Origin: Lachnospiraceae bacterium | Lineage (GTDB): Bacteria > Bacillota_A > Clostridia > Lachnospirales > Lachnospiraceae | Direction: 5' to 3' | DNA: 64,000 nt | Assembly: GCA_024683935.1 (NCBI GenBank) | Contig: JAIKXV010000133.1 | Location: 5,241 to 69,240, forward strand | Shown: one piece after another, positions 63,101-64,000 of the stretch | Position numbering within the stretch: the stretch's first letter is position 1 | Layout: every line of letters begins with the position of its first letter | Program-made: the position numbers and the translations under genes | Notes under the pieces: generated by a model | Told to the model about the DNA's origin: nothing | What the model saw: the letters and a program-made list of their open reading frames with translations, nothing else | Databases searched by the model: none

Positions 63101-64000
63101 ATGGATTTTAATAATTTAAGTGAAAAAGAAGCCAGAGAGCAGATACTGAAAGCTGTCCGGGATTATGCGGAAATATATCATGTTAAAAAAGAGCCTTACC
63201 GGGAGGGTGACAGGATACCCTATGCAGGCCGTGTCTATGATACGGAGGAAATGGTGAATCTGGTGGATTCATCCCTGGAGTTCTGGCTTACGTCGGGGCG
63301 CTACACTGCGGAATTCGAGAAAAGCTTTGCGGAATATCTGGGCCTGAAATACGTGTCCGTTGTGAATTCCGGTTCGAGTGCGAATCTTACGGCCTTTATG
63401 GCCCTTACCAGTCCCCTCTTAAAGGACAGAAGAGTAAAGAGGGGTGATGAGGTCATCACCGTGGCAGCGGGATTCCCCACCACGATCGCACCGGTAATAC
63501 AGTACGGGGCTGTTCCTGTTTTCGTGGATGTCACCATCCCCGGTTACAATATAGATGTGACAAAGCTTGAAGAAGCATATTCCGGGAAAACAAAGGCGGT
63601 ATTCCTTGCGCATACCCTCGGAAATCCCTTTGACCTTAAGACCGTCAGGGAGTTCTGCGACTGCCATTCACTGTGGCTCGTAGAGGATAACTGCGATGCT
63701 CTCGGAAGCGTTTATGAATTAAACGGAGAGGAAAGACTCACCGGAACCATAGGAGATATAGGAACTTCCAGTTTTTACCCTCCCCATCATCTGACCATGG
63801 GAGAAGGAGGCGCGGTATATACGAATGATCCGCTGCTCCATAAGATAATAAGGTCGATAAGGGACTGGGGACGGGACTGCAGCTGCCCTTCAGGTGTGGA
63901 CAATTCCTGCGGACACCGCTATGACGGACAGTACGGCCAGCTTCCCGAGGGATACGACCATAAATATGTGTATTCCCACTTCGGATATAACCTGAAGGCC
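63101..64000 (+). CDS. rfbH: CDP-6-deoxy-L-threo-D-glycero-4-hexulose-3-dehydrase, 3' end outside window
   Basis: Iron-sulfur, pyridoxamine-phosphate enzyme that removes the C3 hydroxyl on the way to CDP-abequose, paratose, tyvelose or ascarylose. 300 codons are visible, open to the last base. Of the PLP aminotransferase-like fold: VSVVNSGSSANLTAFMAL, VAAGFPTTIAPVIQYG, LVEDNCDALGS. At the usual lysine there is His (SFYPPHHLTMGEGG), the RfbH/E1 hallmark. Cysteines in DNCDALG and CSCPSGVDNSC (C-x-C-x7-C) fit its [2Fe-2S] site. The start is ATG 63101; a reverse motif copy (63090-63099) occupies the space where a ribosome site would be, leaving only GAAGAGCAGG further up. Confidence 0.95.
   Translation, partial: MDFNNLSEKEAREQILKAVRDYAEIYHVKKEPYREGDRIPYAGRVYDTEEMVNLVDSSLEFWLTSGRYTAEFEKSFAEYLGLKYVSVVNSGSSANLTAFMALTSPLLKDRRVKRGDEVITVAAGFPTTIAPVIQYGAVPVFVDVTIPGYNIDVTKLEEAYSGKTKAVFLAHTLGNPFDLKTVREFCDCHSLWLVEDNCDALGSVYELNGEERLTGTIGDIGTSSFYPPHHLTMGEGGAVYTNDPLLHKIIRSIRDWGRDCSCPSGVDNSCGHRYDGQYGQLPEGYDHKYVYSHFGYNLKA

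Noticed and set aside
1..64000. tRNA, rRNA, intact insertion sequences or integrases
   Set aside because: I saw no tRNA-like cloverleaf, no rRNA stretch and no transposase or recombinase motif in any frame.

Overview
This window is one long, almost entirely plus-strand cell-surface polysaccharide biosynthesis locus. It most likely comes from a Gram-positive anaerobe of the Clostridia, probably Lachnospiraceae. The pointers are an HPr with both His15 and the Ser46 regulatory site, heavy use of AGA/AGG arginine codons, dense ATGA-type overlaps between genes, Lachnospiraceae-style polytopic glycan proteins (YfhO type and GT-C type), hybrid histidine kinases, and no lipid A or outer-membrane export genes. 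The assignment rests on reading alone; no database was searched.

Layout. (1) 1-1.7 kb: end of glmM, then a promoter and HPr. (2) 1.7-17 kb: a membrane protein, rmlD, gmd and fcl (GDP-L-fucose), a broken or split membrane protein, a WbaP-type priming transferase, several glycosyltransferases including a GT2-GT4 fusion, and a Wzx flippase between two related Wzy-like polymerases. (3) 17-26.8 kb: a second unit resembling staphylococcal cap5/cap8, with a CapD-type dehydratase, a PglC/CapM-type priming transferase, an ATP-grasp/HAD pair, a WbuB-like GT4, CapE, a CapF-like protein lacking its cupin half, and CapG. (4) 26.8-31.5 kb: mazG, then two decayed hybrid-kinase genes, one of them originally fused to an amino-acid permease. 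(5) 31.5-35.3 kb: a GDP-D-glycero-D-manno-heptose set (HddA, GmhA, an epimerase, and an HddC-GmhB fusion). (6) 35.3-49.3 kb: a third polymerase, a WbsX-like protein, a nonulosonate module (NeuB, NeuA-PseG fusion), a second flippase and a third priming transferase. (7) 49.3-61.1 kb: a polyprenyl-phosphate glycosyltransferase/GT-C pair, a decayed chemoreceptor, a third flippase, and large membrane proteins ending in a YfhO-type protein and a terminator. (8) 61.1-64 kb: a new promoter and rfbF-rfbG-rfbH for CDP-3,6-dideoxyhexose synthesis, cut by the window end.

Three priming transferases, three flippases and three polymerase-like proteins suggest several assembly systems joined together, not one repeat-unit pathway. 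Precursor routes visible are GDP-L-fucose, UDP-2-acetamido-2,6-dideoxyhexoses, GDP-heptose, a CMP-nonulosonate and a CDP-3,6-dideoxyhexose precursor.

The most unusual signal is a 10-bp word, TTATGTAAAC, with 31 exact copies counted by eye on both strands, where about 0.12 would be expected by chance. A further 11 copies differ only at base 7. It lies mostly inside glycosyltransferase, polymerase and membrane-protein genes, is read in several codon frames, and in several places forms short arrays at inter-domain linkers, loops or gene ends. No known element that I recognise explains it.
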